64,000 nt of DNA from Spirulina major PCC 6313 (GCF_001890765.1 NZ_KV878783.1:63028-127027), one strand, 5' to 3'. Positions 46,616 to 56,219 are shown, counted from the first letter of the stretch. Numbers and translations are program-made. Notes: a model not told the origin generated them from the letters alone.

Positions 46616-48118
46616 ATGCAAACCCTCGATTCTTCCGCTACCACAACGCCCTATTTTGACCGTAAAGACTGGCAACGGGGCTACGAATCCCAACGCCAGG
46701 AAATCAGCACCGTTGTCGATCGCATCACCGGCACAATTCCCCCGGAATTGACCGGGACGTTATTCCGTAACGGGCCCGGCTTGCTAGATATCAATGGCGA
46801 ACCGATTCATCACCCCTTTGATGGGGATGGGATGGTGTGCGCGATCGCCTTTCGAGACGGTCACGCCTATTTTCAAAACCGCTTCGTCCGCACGGAAGGC
46901 TTTGTCAAAGAACAGGCCGCCAAGAAAAGCCTCTATCGCGGCGTGTTTGGGACGAAACGCTCCGGCGGTTGGTTGGCGAACCTGTTTAATTTGAACGTCA
47001 AAAATATCGCCAATACAAATGTGATCTATTGGGGCGATCGCCTCCTCGCCCTCTGGGAAGGCGGCAAACCCCACCGCCTCAACCCCCACACCCTCGAAAC
47101 CCTCGGCCTCGATGACCTCGATGGCATCCTGGACAAAGGCGGCTCCTTTTCCGCCCATCCCCGCATTGACCCCGCCAGCATCCTAGATGACGGCCAGCCC
47201 TGCCTCGTTAACTTCTCGATCAGCCCCGGCCCCGTCACCACCCTCAACCTCTACGAACTCAGTCCTGACGGCAAACTGTTACGCAAGCAATCCCACCCCG
47301 TCCCCGGTTTTGCCTTCATTCACGACTTCGCCATCACCCCCCATTACGCCCTCTTCTTCCAAAACCCGGTACAGTTCAACCCCCTCCCCTTCCTCCTCGG
47401 CCAACGGGGCGCGGCGGAATGTATCAAATTCCAACCCGACCAAGACACCAAGGTGATCATCGTCCCCCGTGATCCCAACTCCAACCGTACCGTCCAAACC
47501 TTGAACGTCCGCGCCGGGTTTATTTTCCACCATGCCAACGCCTGGGAAGAGGACGAAAACACGATCGGGATTGACTCGATCTGTTATGCGGATTTCCCGG
47601 AAGTGGAGCCGGATTCTGATTTTCGGGAGATTGATTTCACAAAAATTGATCCAGGCCAGTTATGGCGTTTTCGGTTTGATCTGCATACCCGTGCCGCGAC
47701 GGCCCACTTGATCGAATCCCGCTGTGTGGAATTTCCAGCCATCCATCCCCATCAAGAAGGGCGCAGCTATCGCTATACCTATCTCGCCGCTGCGGCCCCC
47801 CCCACGGGTCACGCTCCCCATCAAGCTCTCCTTAAACATGACTTTGCCACGGGAACGCAGCAGTTTTACTGCTTCGGGCCGCGTCAGTTTGTGACGGAGC
47901 CGGTTTTTGTGCCCAAACCGGGCGAGACCGATGAAGATGCGGGCTGGGTGTTGACGATGGTGTACGATGCCGATCGCCACGGGTCGGATTTGGCTATTTT
48001 TAACGCCCAGGATCTCGAAGCAGGCGCGATCGCGACCCTCCATCTCGATCTACACATCCCCTTCGGCCTCCATGGCAACTGGACAGATCAGATCTTCTGG
48101 CCCAACGAGGCCGCCTAG
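46616..48118 (+). CDS. carotenoid oxygenase family protein (apocarotenoid cleavage)
   Basis: 500 aa from the ATG at 46616 (MQTLDSSATTTPYF). The four iron-binding histidines are in FSAHPRIDPAS, FIHDFAITPHY, FHHANAWEED and, near the C-terminus, IPFGLHGNW. The N-terminal signature ELTGTLFRNGPGLLDINGEP and DGDGMVCAI are also present. It resembles apocarotenoid 15,15'-oxygenase, which makes retinal from apo-carotenals in Synechocystis. No rhodopsin gene is nearby. The tail overlaps by one base a possible small gene. Confidence 0.95.
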   Translation: MQTLDSSATTTPYFDRKDWQRGYESQRQEISTVVDRITGTIPPELTGTLFRNGPGLLDINGEPIHHPFDGDGMVCAIAFRDGHAYFQNRFVRTEGFVKEQAAKKSLYRGVFGTKRSGGWLANLFNLNVKNIANTNVIYWGDRLLALWEGGKPHRLNPHTLETLGLDDLDGILDKGGSFSAHPRIDPASILDDGQPCLVNFSISPGPVTTLNLYELSPDGKLLRKQSHPVPGFAFIHDFAITPHYALFFQNPVQFNPLPFLLGQRGAAECIKFQPDQDTKVIIVPRDPNSNRTVQTLNVRAGFIFHHANAWEEDENTIGIDSICYADFPEVEPDSDFREIDFTKIDPGQLWRFRFDLHTRAATAHLIESRCVEFPAIHPHQEGRSYRYTYLAAAAPPTGHAPHQALLKHDFATGTQQFYCFGPRQFVTEPVFVPKPGETDEDAGWVLTMVYDADRHGSDLAIFNAQDLEAGAIATLHLDLHIPFGLHGNWTDQIFWPNEAA

Positions 48119-48348
48119 TGCCGCCGCGCTGGCATCTACCCTGGTTCGCTGTGATTGGGATTGTGTTCGTGATGCTGCTGTTGTTAGTGGCGGGGTTGAA
48201 TGGGGTGCTGGTGCGGGGGCGCGATCGCTTTGATCAGGGCTGTCTCCGCTGGGAGGATGGCGTGGAAGTGCTGATGACTGGGGCGGATTGTGCGACATCT
48301 CCCACGCTTAAGACCCATCACTCGACGGGATCAACCCCGATCCCGTAA
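48118..48348 (+). CDS. small single-pass membrane protein, doubtful
   Basis: 76 aa with a GTG start that overlaps the last base of the carotenoid oxygenase stop. A hydrophobic helix (WFAVIGIVFVMLLLLVAGLN) is followed by a polar region with two cysteines (DQGCLRWEDGVEVLMTGADC). Codon use is in keeping with the surroundings and the coupling to the upstream gene supports it, but there is no recognised family. Its end runs into a hydantoinase relic on the other strand. Confidence 0.4.
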   Translation: MPPRWHLPWFAVIGIVFVMLLLLVAGLNGVLVRGRDRFDQGCLRWEDGVEVLMTGADCATSPTLKTHHSTGSTPIP

Positions 48349-48470
48349 CCCCCACCGCCGGGAGTGGCGATCGCAATACAAGCGGGGGATTGTGTTGCGA
48401 TCGTTGCCGTACTGACCAAGTCCTCAACCCCATAGAGTAGCCAGCGGCTTGATGTGTCGCGGGTTGGTGG
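48318..48470 (-). pseudogene. hydantoinase B/5-oxoprolinase C-terminal relic
   Basis: The minus strand reads WLLYGVEDLVSTATIATQSP, then [20 protein letters not shown], then a stop at 48318. The intact oxoprolinase at 50857 ends [20 protein letters not shown], then [11 protein letters not shown]. About three quarters of the aligned DNA matches (48347-48430 against 50872-50955 by eye). No start or upstream domain remains. This is a diverged second copy of the gene end, lying on the far side of the restriction-modification island from the intact gene. Confidence 0.8.
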
Positions 48471-48600
48471 GTTGCCGATGGCGGTGCTGGCTACAGTTTT
48501 GGGGCGCGATCGGCAACAAGATCAAGGACGGGTGGGGGCTTGGCTGTTGCAGGAGTTTTCGGGAGGATAGACCGTTTCTTGTCGTTTGGGTGATGCTCGC

Positions 48601-48715
48601 CCTACACCTTGATCCAATCGATGTACGTTTGCTCAGTCCGGTAGGAGTAGTGTTTGAGGCGGATCACCTCTCGAACCACATCCAGCAGCTTCTTCGGAGG
48701 TGGGGTAGCGGTCAT
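48601..48715 (-). pseudogene. IntI-like tyrosine recombinase, N-terminal relic
   Basis: 37 codons: MTATPPPKKLLDVVREVIRL, then KHYSYRTEQTYIDWIKV, then TAG. The stretch RLKHYSYRTEQTYIDWI is the classic N-terminal SAM-like segment of integron-type and related XerC-like integrases. After the stop the sequence GEHHPND resembles the next family segment, so this is a degenerate gene, not a short protein. It points away from the endonuclease gene, 177 bp from it. Confidence 0.75.
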
Positions 48716-48766
48716 GGGGAAAACAATCCGTATAAAACGCTGATCAGGAGATTATCCGGAAAATTT

Positions 48767-48799
48767 CCGCATAACATCCCTATAAAGGATGTTATGCGG
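48767..48799. repeat. 13-bp inverted repeat upstream of the endonuclease gene
   Basis: CCGCATAACATCC-ctataaa-GGATGTTATGCGG, with its centre about 110 bp before the endonuclease start. Candidate operator for control of the restriction genes, a recombination site scar, or a terminator; there is no T-run. Confidence 0.55.
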
Positions 48800-48892
48800 A
48801 TGAAATCTTACTAAAATTCCTATATGGGCGATTAGATGGAAAAAATCCGTATAATTCATAGTTATGTGTAGAAGAGCAATATAAGGAATACG

Positions 48893-49573
48893 ATGGCAAA
48901 GAATTTTCAAGATGATGACAGAGAAGAAGCTATGATTGCTCTATTTGATCTGTATAAAGATGAGACAGAGGGACGTTCAGGAGTAGATGCTTTTCTAAAA
49001 ATAGATGGAAAAACTATTCCATTTGAACTGAAAACGACATCGCAAGGCTCTGTTACCACAGTAAGAGACTTTGGGCCAGATCATGTCCGAAAGTGGAAAA
49101 ACAAACATTGGCTCATAGGCTTTTTTATTAAGGGTAAGGAATATTACAAGTATGGTTCCCCCTCCATGATGTCAGACTGGATTAACAACAAAGAAAAATA
49201 TATTGCTCCAGATTTCAAATTGGCAGAGCTTGTGCCAGCAAAAATAAAACTCCAAGATATGTATCAAATTATAGGTAAAAAAGATATTTACACATATGAT
49301 GATGCCAAGGCTATTCAAAAAATGCAGTACAAGAAAGAACAATATTTGCAGTTACAAGATTTGGATCAAGGATATAGCCCCGATAGAATGCTGGAAATAA
49401 TCAAAGATCGGGCGCAGTATTTAATAGAAAGGGGAAGCACCTTAAATAATCCACATATTCCTTTTGGTTATTTTGAAGGATGGACAGAAATAACGGCTAA
49501 TCATGCCGAGAAATTGCGTATTATGGTTCGAGAATATCTGGAGAAAAATGCCAATGACACAACCTCAAAATAA
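48893..49573 (+). CDS. type II restriction endonuclease (PD-(D/E)XK)
   Basis: 226 aa. The active site is visible as Asp32 in RSGVDAFLKI and Glu45-Leu-Lys47 in IPFELKTTS, the spacing of a PD-(D/E)XK nuclease. The rest is Lys/Tyr-rich with no further recognised motif. It is directly followed, with a 20-bp overlap, by a cytosine-5 methyltransferase gene, which makes restriction the obvious role. AT-rich codon use and no GCGATCGC sites set it apart from its neighbours. The cut sequence cannot be told. Confidence 0.85.
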   Translation: MAKNFQDDDREEAMIALFDLYKDETEGRSGVDAFLKIDGKTIPFELKTTSQGSVTTVRDFGPDHVRKWKNKHWLIGFFIKGKEYYKYGSPSMMSDWINNKEKYIAPDFKLAELVPAKIKLQDMYQIIGKKDIYTYDDAKAIQKMQYKKEQYLQLQDLDQGYSPDRMLEIIKDRAQYLIERGSTLNNPHIPFGYFEGWTEITANHAEKLRIMVREYLEKNANDTTSK

Positions 49574-50759
49574 TACATCTGTTTATAAAAATGGCGCTCA
49601 AAAAGTGTATGATATTACTGATGAAAAAAGAGCATGGTATAGAAAAATATCTCACGAATCACGCCTTTCTAAACTTTCCGCAGAAGAAGGACTTATAGAT
49701 AGTATCCATGAAGTAAATACACCAAAATTTGACCCTGATTCATTAATGCCTCAATTAGAATGCAATGGTTTAACCACAATCAGTCTGTTTAGCGGAGGTG
49801 GTGGTTTAGATTTGGGTTTTCTTAGGGCTGGCTACAAGCACATAGCGTCTTATGAGCTTATACCTATATGTAAAGATACCCTAACTGCAAATATTAAATC
49901 CACAAATATATATTGTGGTCCAGACGAGGGCGATGTAAAGAAAATAAATTGGAATATTTATAAAGATCAAATAGATATTGTTCATGGTGGGCCACCATGC
50001 CAACCATTTTCAATAGCAGGAGCACAAAAAGGTGCAGATGATGAAAGAAACATGTGGGGAGAGTTTAGCAGAGCAGTTAATGCGATAAAACCTCGTGTGT
50101 TTATCGCAGAAAATGTACCAGGAATACTTAATCCAAAGTTTAATGATTTTGTAAAAAAATATATATTGGATGAACTGGCAGATTATTCAATAACTACATT
50201 CAAAATGCATACTGCTGATTATGGGGTACCACAGATTAGAGAAAGAGTTTTCTTTGTTGGCTTTCGAAGCAAATCCCAATTGAAAAAATTTACCCCTCCT
50301 TGCCCCACGCATACTTGGGATCATTTAGGAAAAAATGATTCTTGCCATACTTGTTCTTTATTTGACATGGGACTTAAAAAAACAAATGGAGTTAGGGACT
50401 ATTTGGGGTTACAAAACATTGGATTTGATAATTTGGCTCCAACTATTAGAAGTGCCTTTACGGGGAAGAGAAATACAACTTCTATCTTAAATAGCACAGC
50501 AGGTCAAAAAGCTTGGGGGGACATGCAAATATGGCCTAACGGAGTTCAGGCGAGTAGGGAAAAGGCATCAGCCTTTCCCGCTAAAAACAAACACTTTAGA
50601 CTGTCGGTTCAAGATGTTGGTTTAATTCAAGGGTTCCCAGAGTCATGGAAATTTGCAGGAGCGGTGTATCAGGTTCTTGGTCAAATTGGCAATTCAGTTT
50701 CACCTCCTGTCGCGTATCATGTCGCGGTAAGTGTCTTAAATGCATTGAAAAACACATAA
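49554..50759 (+). CDS. DNA (cytosine-5) methyltransferase, type II
   Basis: 401 aa from the ATG at 49554 (GGAG about 10 nt upstream; a second ATG at 49548). All main m5C motifs are present: I ISLFSGGGGLDLGFL, IV GGPPCQPFS with the catalytic Cys, VI ENVPGI, VIII YGVPQIRERVFFVGFR, X GNSVSPPVAY. The target-recognition region has an odd Cys/His cluster, CPTHTW...CHTC, possibly a zinc knot. It protects the host from the overlapping upstream endonuclease. Strongly AT-rich; horizontal acquisition is likely. Confidence 0.95.
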   Translation: MTQPQNNTSVYKNGAQKVYDITDEKRAWYRKISHESRLSKLSAEEGLIDSIHEVNTPKFDPDSLMPQLECNGLTTISLFSGGGGLDLGFLRAGYKHIASYELIPICKDTLTANIKSTNIYCGPDEGDVKKINWNIYKDQIDIVHGGPPCQPFSIAGAQKGADDERNMWGEFSRAVNAIKPRVFIAENVPGILNPKFNDFVKKYILDELADYSITTFKMHTADYGVPQIRERVFFVGFRSKSQLKKFTPPCPTHTWDHLGKNDSCHTCSLFDMGLKKTNGVRDYLGLQNIGFDNLAPTIRSAFTGKRNTTSILNSTAGQKAWGDMQIWPNGVQASREKASAFPAKNKHFRLSVQDVGLIQGFPESWKFAGAVYQVLGQIGNSVSPPVAYHVAVSVLNALKNT

Positions 50760-50856
50760 CCAGTCGCTGCGCCGGACGGCAATTCCGCTGCGCTCCAAGC
50801 GCCCATGAAGCATGCGTTAGCATCCTTGCCTGATGCTGTTCAAACACGTTCTCAGT

Positions 50857-53800
50857 TCACATGGAGCCATAGCCCCCGCCGCCGGGAGTTGCGATCGCAA
50901 GACAATCCCCTGCTTGCATTGCGATCGTGGCCGTACTCCCCAACTCCTCAATCGTCCCATCGGCCCGCTCGATCCAATTGTGCCCCGTTTGGCCCGCACC
51001 GCCCCCCGCCAAGCCAAAGGGAGCCACCCGCCGCCGTCCCGACAAGATCCCCGCCGTCATCGGTTCTAAAAATCGTACCCGCCGGATCACACCATTGCCC
51101 CCCGGATAGGCCCCCGCGCCACCACTGCCGGGCCGAATCGCAAACCGTTCCAACCGCACCGGAAACCGCCATTCCAACACCTCCGGATCGGTGAGGCGCG
51201 AGTTTGTCATGTGGGTCTGTACCGCATCCGTCCCGGCAAACCCTGGCCCCGCACCACTACCGCCGCAAATCGTCTCGTAGTATTGATATTGGTCATTGCC
51301 GAAGGTGAAATTATTCATCGTCCCCTGGGACGCGGCCAACTGACCCAACGCCCCATAAAGACAGTCCACCACCGCTTGGGAGGTTTCCACATTCCCCGCC
51401 ACCACCGCCGCCGGATAGCGCGGGTTGAGCAGCGAACCGGGGGGCACGATGATCGTCAAGGGCGTTAAACAGCCCACATTGAGGGGAATATCGTCATCCA
51501 CCAAGGAGCGAAACACATAGAGCACGGCAGCCTGACAGACCGCGATCGGGGCGTTGAAATTGCTGCTCACTTGGGGAGATGTGCCGGTGAAGTCGATCGT
51601 GGCGCTGCGGCTTTGGGGGTGAATCGTGATTTTGACCTGGATCTGTGCGCCGTGGTCGAGGGGACAGGTGAACTCGCCGTCTTGGAGATGGGCGATCGCT
51701 CGTCGTACCGATTCCTCTGCATTGCGTTGCACATGACCCATATAGGCCTGTACCGTCGCCTGACCGTATTGGGAAACCATGCGCCGCAATTCCTGCCCGC
51801 CTTTTTCGTTGGCGGCAATTTGGGCGCGAAGATCGGCGAGGTTTTGGTCAGGATTACGGGCGGGGTAGGGGCCAGCGGTGAGGTGGGCGACGATATCTGC
51901 TTCGCAAAATTGGCCCTGATTGACGAGGCGCACATTGTCAAATAACACCCCTTCTTGATCGATGTGGGTGCTGTGGGGCGGCATCGAACCGGGGGAAATG
52001 CCGCCAATATCGGCATGGTGGCCCCGTGAGGCAACGTAGAAGGCGGGGCGCTCCGAGTCCAAAAAGATGGGGGTGATCACGGTGACATCGGGTAAATGCG
52101 TGCCGCCGTTGTAGGGGTTGTTGAGTAAATACACATCGCCGGGTTGGAATTTGTCCCCTTTGGCGGCGATCAGGCTTTCAATGCTGGCACTCATGGAGCC
52201 GAGATGGACGGGAATATGGGGCGCGTTGGCTACCAGTTGCCCGGCCGGGTCGAAGAGGGCGCAGGAAAAGTCGAGGCGTTCTTTGATGTTGACGGAATAG
52301 CTGGTGTTTTGGAGGGTTGTGCCCATTTGTTCGGCGATCGCCCGAAACCCGTGGTTAAAAATTTCCAGCAATACGGGATCGACAGACTCCTCAGAAACAA
52401 GAGCCTTAAGCCCCTTGTCCGGAGGTATCGCTGGCATCAGTTCAATCACCAAATGGCCGTAAGCGTTCACCGTCGCTCGCCAGCCCGGTTCAATCACATT
52501 TGTCCCCGTCGCTTCGATGATCAACGCAGGGCCTGCGATCGCATCATCCGGTTGTAATTGATCCCGCTGAAACACCGGGGCATCCTGCCAAGCCTGCGCG
52601 GTGAAAAGGGGAACGGTGGTCAGCGGTTGGGGCGGTGTGGTGCGGGGTTGAGGTTGAGGGGGTTCGGTCGCGGTGGCGGCTGGGGCGATCAATTCGACGC
52701 TGAGGGATTCGATGATCAAGGGGCGATCGCTCATCGTGAAGCCGTAGCGTTGGCGGTATTGGTCGTTAAACGCGGCGATCATGGAGGCGCGATCGCTCAA
52801 GTCCACCGTCAGGGTGCTATCGGTGCCTTGATATTTAACTTGGGCTGTGTGGCGCTGCTCTAGGTGATCAATCGAGGTATTTTGGGCCCGCAATTCCTCA
52901 CAACCTAGGGCGGCCAATTCCTCACAAATCGCCCCCAATTCTGGGATCAATTCCTCCGTTAACGGTGCTTCCACCGCCCGCTCATGGATCACCCGCACAT
53001 CCGCCAAGCCAATCCCATAGGCCGACAACACCCCCGCATAGGGATGAATCACAATCCGCCTCATTCCCAACGCTTCAGCGATTAAACAGGCGTGCTGTCC
53101 CCCCGCTCCACCGAAGCAGCAGAGGGTATAACCCGACAGATCATAGCCCCGTTGGAGGGAGATTTTTTTAATCGCGTTGGCCATGGTGTTGACGGCGATG
53201 TGTAAAAATCCCGTGGCAATTTCCGCCGGACTGCGATCGTCGTTAATCTCTGCGGCAAGGGTGTCGAATTGCGCCGCGACAGTAGCCCGATCCAAGGGGC
53301 GATCGCCATCGGGGCCAAACACCGCCGGGAAAAAGTCCGGCTGCACCTTGCCCACCCTCACATTGCAATCCGTCACCGTCAGCGGCCCGCCCCGCCCGTA
53401 GGCTGCTGGCCCCGGATTCGCCCCGGCAGAATCGGGCCCAACGCGATAGCGAGCACCGTCATACTGCACAATCGAGCCGCCCCCCGCCGCCACGGTATGA
53501 ATCGCAAGCATGGGCGATCGCAACCGCACCCCCGCAATTTCCGTCTCTAAACTGCGCTCATACTCCCCGGCATAATGGCTGACATCCGTGGACGTGCCGC
53601 CCATATCAAAGCCAATCACCCGGTCAAACCCCGCCACCGCGCAGGTTTTCACCGCCCCGACGATGCCCCCCGCTGGCCCCGACAAAATACTATCCTTGCC
53701 CTGAAACTGCTGCGCCGCAGTCAGCCCGCCGTTGGACTGCATGAACATTAAACGCGGCATTGCTTGATCCGTCTCGGTGTGCAATTGCGCCGCAATCCGA

Positions 53801-54498
53801 TCCACATAGCGGCGCAAAATCGGCGACAAATAGGCATCTACCACCGTCGTATCGCCCCGACTGACGAGCTTCATCAACGGACTGACTTGATGGGACAGGG
53901 AAATATGGGTAAAGCCAATTTCACGAGCGATCGCACCGATGCGCTGCTCATGTGCCGGGTTGCGGTAACCATGGAGGAGGGCAACGGCACAACTGCGAAT
54001 GTTGCGATCGTAGGCCGTCTGTAAATCCTGGCGAATCTGGGCTTCGTTTAACGGGATCAATTCTCGCCCCTGGGCATCGTGACGCGCTGCTACCTCGATC
54101 ACCTGTGCATACAACATCGACGGCCGCACAATCTGCCGCGCAAAAATATCCGGGCGGTTCTGATAGCCAATCCGCAGCACATCTTTAAACCCCTGGGTCG
54201 TGACGAAGAGGGTGCGATCGCCTTTCCGCTCCAGCAGCGCATTGGTCGCCACCGTCGTCCCCATCTTAATCGCGTCAATCTGCTCAATGGGCAGCGGCTC
54301 ATCCGCCCCCAACCCCAGCACCTCCCGCATTCCCTGGATCGGCGCATCCGCATACCGTTCCGGATTCTCCGACAGCAACTTATGCACCACCCGCCGCCCA
54401 TCGGGCCGCTGCGCCACAATATCCGTAAACGTCCCCCCCCGATCAATCCAAAACTGCCAACCCGTCTGCCTTGGAGTCATCGCTGCGATCGCCCTCAT
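50857..54498 (-). CDS. hydantoinase/5-oxoprolinase family protein (HyuA-HyuB fusion)
   Basis: 1213 aa, the size of ATP-dependent 5-oxoprolinase. The HyuA part (about 1-690) starts [20 protein letters not shown], with the ATP-binding [14 protein letters not shown] and [15 protein letters not shown]. The HyuB part (about 705-1213) has [34 protein letters not shown] and the C-terminal ATPGGGGYG. It opens 5-oxo-L-proline to L-glutamate with ATP hydrolysis, or acts on hydantoins. ATG at 54498; a second ATG lies 18 bases downstream. Its 3' end abuts the restriction-modification island. Confidence 0.95.
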   Translation of the reverse strand: MRAIAAMTPRQTGWQFWIDRGGTFTDIVAQRPDGRRVVHKLLSENPERYADAPIQGMREVLGLGADEPLPIEQIDAIKMGTTVATNALLERKGDRTLFVTTQGFKDVLRIGYQNRPDIFARQIVRPSMLYAQVIEVAARHDAQGRELIPLNEAQIRQDLQTAYDRNIRSCAVALLHGYRNPAHEQRIGAIAREIGFTHISLSHQVSPLMKLVSRGDTTVVDAYLSPILRRYVDRIAAQLHTETDQAMPRLMFMQSNGGLTAAQQFQGKDSILSGPAGGIVGAVKTCAVAGFDRVIGFDMGGTSTDVSHYAGEYERSLETEIAGVRLRSPMLAIHTVAAGGGSIVQYDGARYRVGPDSAGANPGPAAYGRGGPLTVTDCNVRVGKVQPDFFPAVFGPDGDRPLDRATVAAQFDTLAAEINDDRSPAEIATGFLHIAVNTMANAIKKISLQRGYDLSGYTLCCFGGAGGQHACLIAEALGMRRIVIHPYAGVLSAYGIGLADVRVIHERAVEAPLTEELIPELGAICEELAALGCEELRAQNTSIDHLEQRHTAQVKYQGTDSTLTVDLSDRASMIAAFNDQYRQRYGFTMSDRPLIIESLSVELIAPAATATEPPQPQPRTTPPQPLTTVPLFTAQAWQDAPVFQRDQLQPDDAIAGPALIIEATGTNVIEPGWRATVNAYGHLVIELMPAIPPDKGLKALVSEESVDPVLLEIFNHGFRAIAEQMGTTLQNTSYSVNIKERLDFSCALFDPAGQLVANAPHIPVHLGSMSASIESLIAAKGDKFQPGDVYLLNNPYNGGTHLPDVTVITPIFLDSERPAFYVASRGHHADIGGISPGSMPPHSTHIDQEGVLFDNVRLVNQGQFCEADIVAHLTAGPYPARNPDQNLADLRAQIAANEKGGQELRRMVSQYGQATVQAYMGHVQRNAEESVRRAIAHLQDGEFTCPLDHGAQIQVKITIHPQSRSATIDFTGTSPQVSSNFNAPIAVCQAAVLYVFRSLVDDDIPLNVGCLTPLTIIVPPGSLLNPRYPAAVVAGNVETSQAVVDCLYGALGQLAASQGTMNNFTFGNDQYQYYETICGGSGAGPGFAGTDAVQTHMTNSRLTDPEVLEWRFPVRLERFAIRPGSGGAGAYPGGNGVIRRVRFLEPMTAGILSGRRRVAPFGLAGGGAGQTGHNWIERADGTIEELGSTATIAMQAGDCLAIATPGGGGYGSM

Positions 54499-54583
54499 AC
54501 CAACTCTCTACCGCCACATTATGCCAGCTTGATAGCTCCCCAAACGTTACCCTGGATGGCTTCAACGGCTCAAGCTGTCAGAA

Positions 54584-55132
54584 ATGACAACGGAATCCAA
54601 CGCTCCCGCCGTTATGATCGTTAATTTAACGGTGAGCGTGTCAACTAATCTGCCCCTATCAATCCCCTGCCCCTGTGGGAGTGGTCAATTATTCTCAGAC
54701 TGCTGTGCCCCATACCTCCAAGGGCAACGGCCTGCACCCACGGCTGAAACGTTAATGCGATCGCGCTACAGTGCCTACTGCACCAAAAATATTGATTACC
54801 TCGTCAAAACCCATCATCCCCAGCACCGCGAACCCCATAGCCGCCACCAAATCACAGCAACGGCAAACAGTGTGACCTGGCTGGGTTTAACGGTCATTGC
54901 CACGGAGCAGGGACAAGGGGGCGATCAAACGGGAATCGTTGAGTTTGTGGCGGTGTTTCAAGACGGGAAAAAGGCGGCGCAACTCCATGAGCGATCGCGT
55001 TTCCGTCAGGAAATGGGTCAATGGTTTTACCTCGACGGGGATATTTTACCGCCCTTGCAACCCCCAAAAAATGAACCCTGTTGGTGTAAAAGTGGCAAAA
55101 CGTTCAAACAATGCCACGGCAAGAAACGTTAG
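54584..55132 (+). CDS. YchJ family protein with two SEC-C zinc motifs
   Basis: 182 aa. The N-terminal SEC-C motif is CPCGSGQLFSDCC, followed by the YchJ NTF2-like domain (LMRSRYSAYCTKNIDYLVKT, TWLGLTVIATEQGQ, VEFVAVFQDG). A second SEC-C motif, CWCKSGKTFKQCHGKK, closes the protein. The family is widespread and uncharacterised. The start is not certain: in-frame ATG codons lie at 54584 and 54614, and the conserved part begins near residue 28. Divergent from the oxoprolinase gene. Confidence 0.9.
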   Translation: MTTESNAPAVMIVNLTVSVSTNLPLSIPCPCGSGQLFSDCCAPYLQGQRPAPTAETLMRSRYSAYCTKNIDYLVKTHHPQHREPHSRHQITATANSVTWLGLTVIATEQGQGGDQTGIVEFVAVFQDGKKAAQLHERSRFRQEMGQWFYLDGDILPPLQPPKNEPCWCKSGKTFKQCHGKKR

Positions 55133-55326
55133 AAAACTGACCTGTTACCGTGCCCAGTGATCCACTCTTTTAGTCATGTCATGGCGCTACATTCCCGCCG
55201 CAGCATTGCCCCCGCTGTCTTCGGGAGGAGCCGCCTTGTGACATCGGCAGATAGGGTGTGGGTCGCGAAAGGTTATGACATCATATAGCGATCCTCAATC
55301 AATCGTAAATCTATAATCCCCGCCAA

Positions 55327-55346
55327 CAAGGGGCTTAAGCCCCTTG
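55327..55346. repeat. 20-bp perfect palindrome
   Basis: CAAGGGGCTTAAGCCCCTTG, 56 bp before the start of the small gene at 55403. Could be an operator or a short dispersed repeat. A partial match (TTAAGCCCCTTG) occurs inside the oxoprolinase gene near 52408. Confidence 0.5.
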
Positions 55347-55402
55347 CCTGTTCATGAATCAAATAGGATTGTTATGGACTCCAAACCGTCACGAAAATCC
55401 GT

Positions 55403-55741
55403 ATGAGTGGGATTGATCGCAAAATCATCCTCGATCGCCGGCACATTGCGAAGCATCTGCCCAATACAGCACAGAGTAATCGGCTTTTGCGGCGAGGGCG
55501 ATCAGCCCATGTGTTCAATGATGAAAAAACTCTGCTTCGAGTTGCACAGGCTATCATAGTGGGCGGTATTCACACGGGTTTTGCCAGGGGCTACGATCGT
55601 TATGGCTTGATGTTCACCGAGGCGATTGGTGTTCGCCTTGACCCTGATGGTTCAACGCTCCTGTTATTCTATGGCGAGGTCAAGATTGATGCAGACAACC
55701 AATACCACCCCATCCCCCGCACTCGACCCAGCGAAGCATAA
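55403..55741 (+). CDS. uncharacterised cyanobacterial protein (DUF6972-like)
   Basis: 112 aa. It starts MSGIDRKIILDRRHIAKHLP and continues with AHVFNDEKTLLRVAQAIIVG, GYDRYGLMF and LLFYGEVKIDADNQYHPIPR. This pattern is recalled from small proteins of cyanobacteria grouped as DUF6972; the assignment was not checked by search. The fold resembles small EndoU/BrnT-like nuclease or toxin-type domains only loosely. The next gene overlaps it by 53 bp, a tight coupling that suggests a two-gene unit. Confidence 0.7.
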   Translation: MSGIDRKIILDRRHIAKHLPNTAQSNRLLRRGRSAHVFNDEKTLLRVAQAIIVGGIHTGFARGYDRYGLMFTEAIGVRLDPDGSTLLLFYGEVKIDADNQYHPIPRTRPSEA

Positions 55742-55958
55742 ATGGAACTTTTTGGAAGTTTGGGTTGACCCCATGCAGTCACCACCCTACCTTCTGCTGC
55801 TTCTGGGTGATGAGTCGGGTGATTGTCAGGTGCTTGATCCTGCTGAGCAATACAAGTTGATCAAACAATGTAGTAGTTACGAACAAGCTCAGCTATGGTT
55901 GCTTGAGGATGAGTATGAACCACTCGAAGGTCGCTTATCGGAAGCCGAGTTTTCATAA
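55689..55958 (+). CDS. small acidic protein coupled to the DUF6972-like gene
   Basis: 89 aa from the ATG at 55689, inside the upstream gene in another frame. It is acidic and aromatic (KWNFLEVWVDPMQSPPYLLL, LGDESGDCQVLDPAEQYKLI, EQAQLWLLEDEYEPLEGRL). No recognised family. Small, acidic and translationally coupled, it could be a partner or immunity-type protein of the upstream gene; this is inference from layout only. Confidence 0.65.
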   Translation: MQTTNTTPSPALDPAKHKWNFLEVWVDPMQSPPYLLLLLGDESGDCQVLDPAEQYKLIKQCSSYEQAQLWLLEDEYEPLEGRLSEAEFS

Positions 55959-56155
55959 ATCATCAGGTGGACAAAATCTATGGTTTCAAAACCAAAATCA
56001 CCAGTCATCAGTATTTGCTCACTCCGCCTTACCAAAGCCCGTACTTACGACCACTTGCCCAACAAACCGCAAACCAGTCAAACTGACCTATCTGCACGCA
56101 TCTAAAACAACATCTTCATTTTAGTTGCGATCGCATTAAGCCTGAGATTGAGTCA

Positions 56156-56219
56156 CTACAGCGATGGTGGCTTACAGCGATCGCACCCTACAGCGATGGT
56201 GGCTTACAGCGATCGCGCA
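56156..56219. repeat. 32-bp tandem duplication at the glycosyltransferase stop
   Basis: Two copies of a unit that begins CTACAGCGATGGTGGCTTAC and ends with AGCGATCGC plus three or four bases, at 56156-56187 and 56188-56219. The stop codon of the minus-strand glycosyltransferase (56204-56206) lies in the second copy, so the last residues of that protein are encoded by the repeat. Confidence 0.8.

Larger units (their letters stand above)
48349..48892. other. left border of the restriction-modification island
   Basis: 544 bp without an intact gene. It holds the hydantoinase relic, an IntI-like integrase relic (48601-48715), a 13-bp perfect inverted repeat (48767-48799) and two copies of ATCCGTATAA (near 48726 and 48846). 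Composition shifts from GC-rich to AT-rich near 48720. Confidence 0.7.

Noticed and set aside
48767-48799. Integron attC/attI site near the integrase relic
   Set aside because: The inverted repeat has GTTATGC, which does not fit the GTTRRRY core; no cassette array follows.
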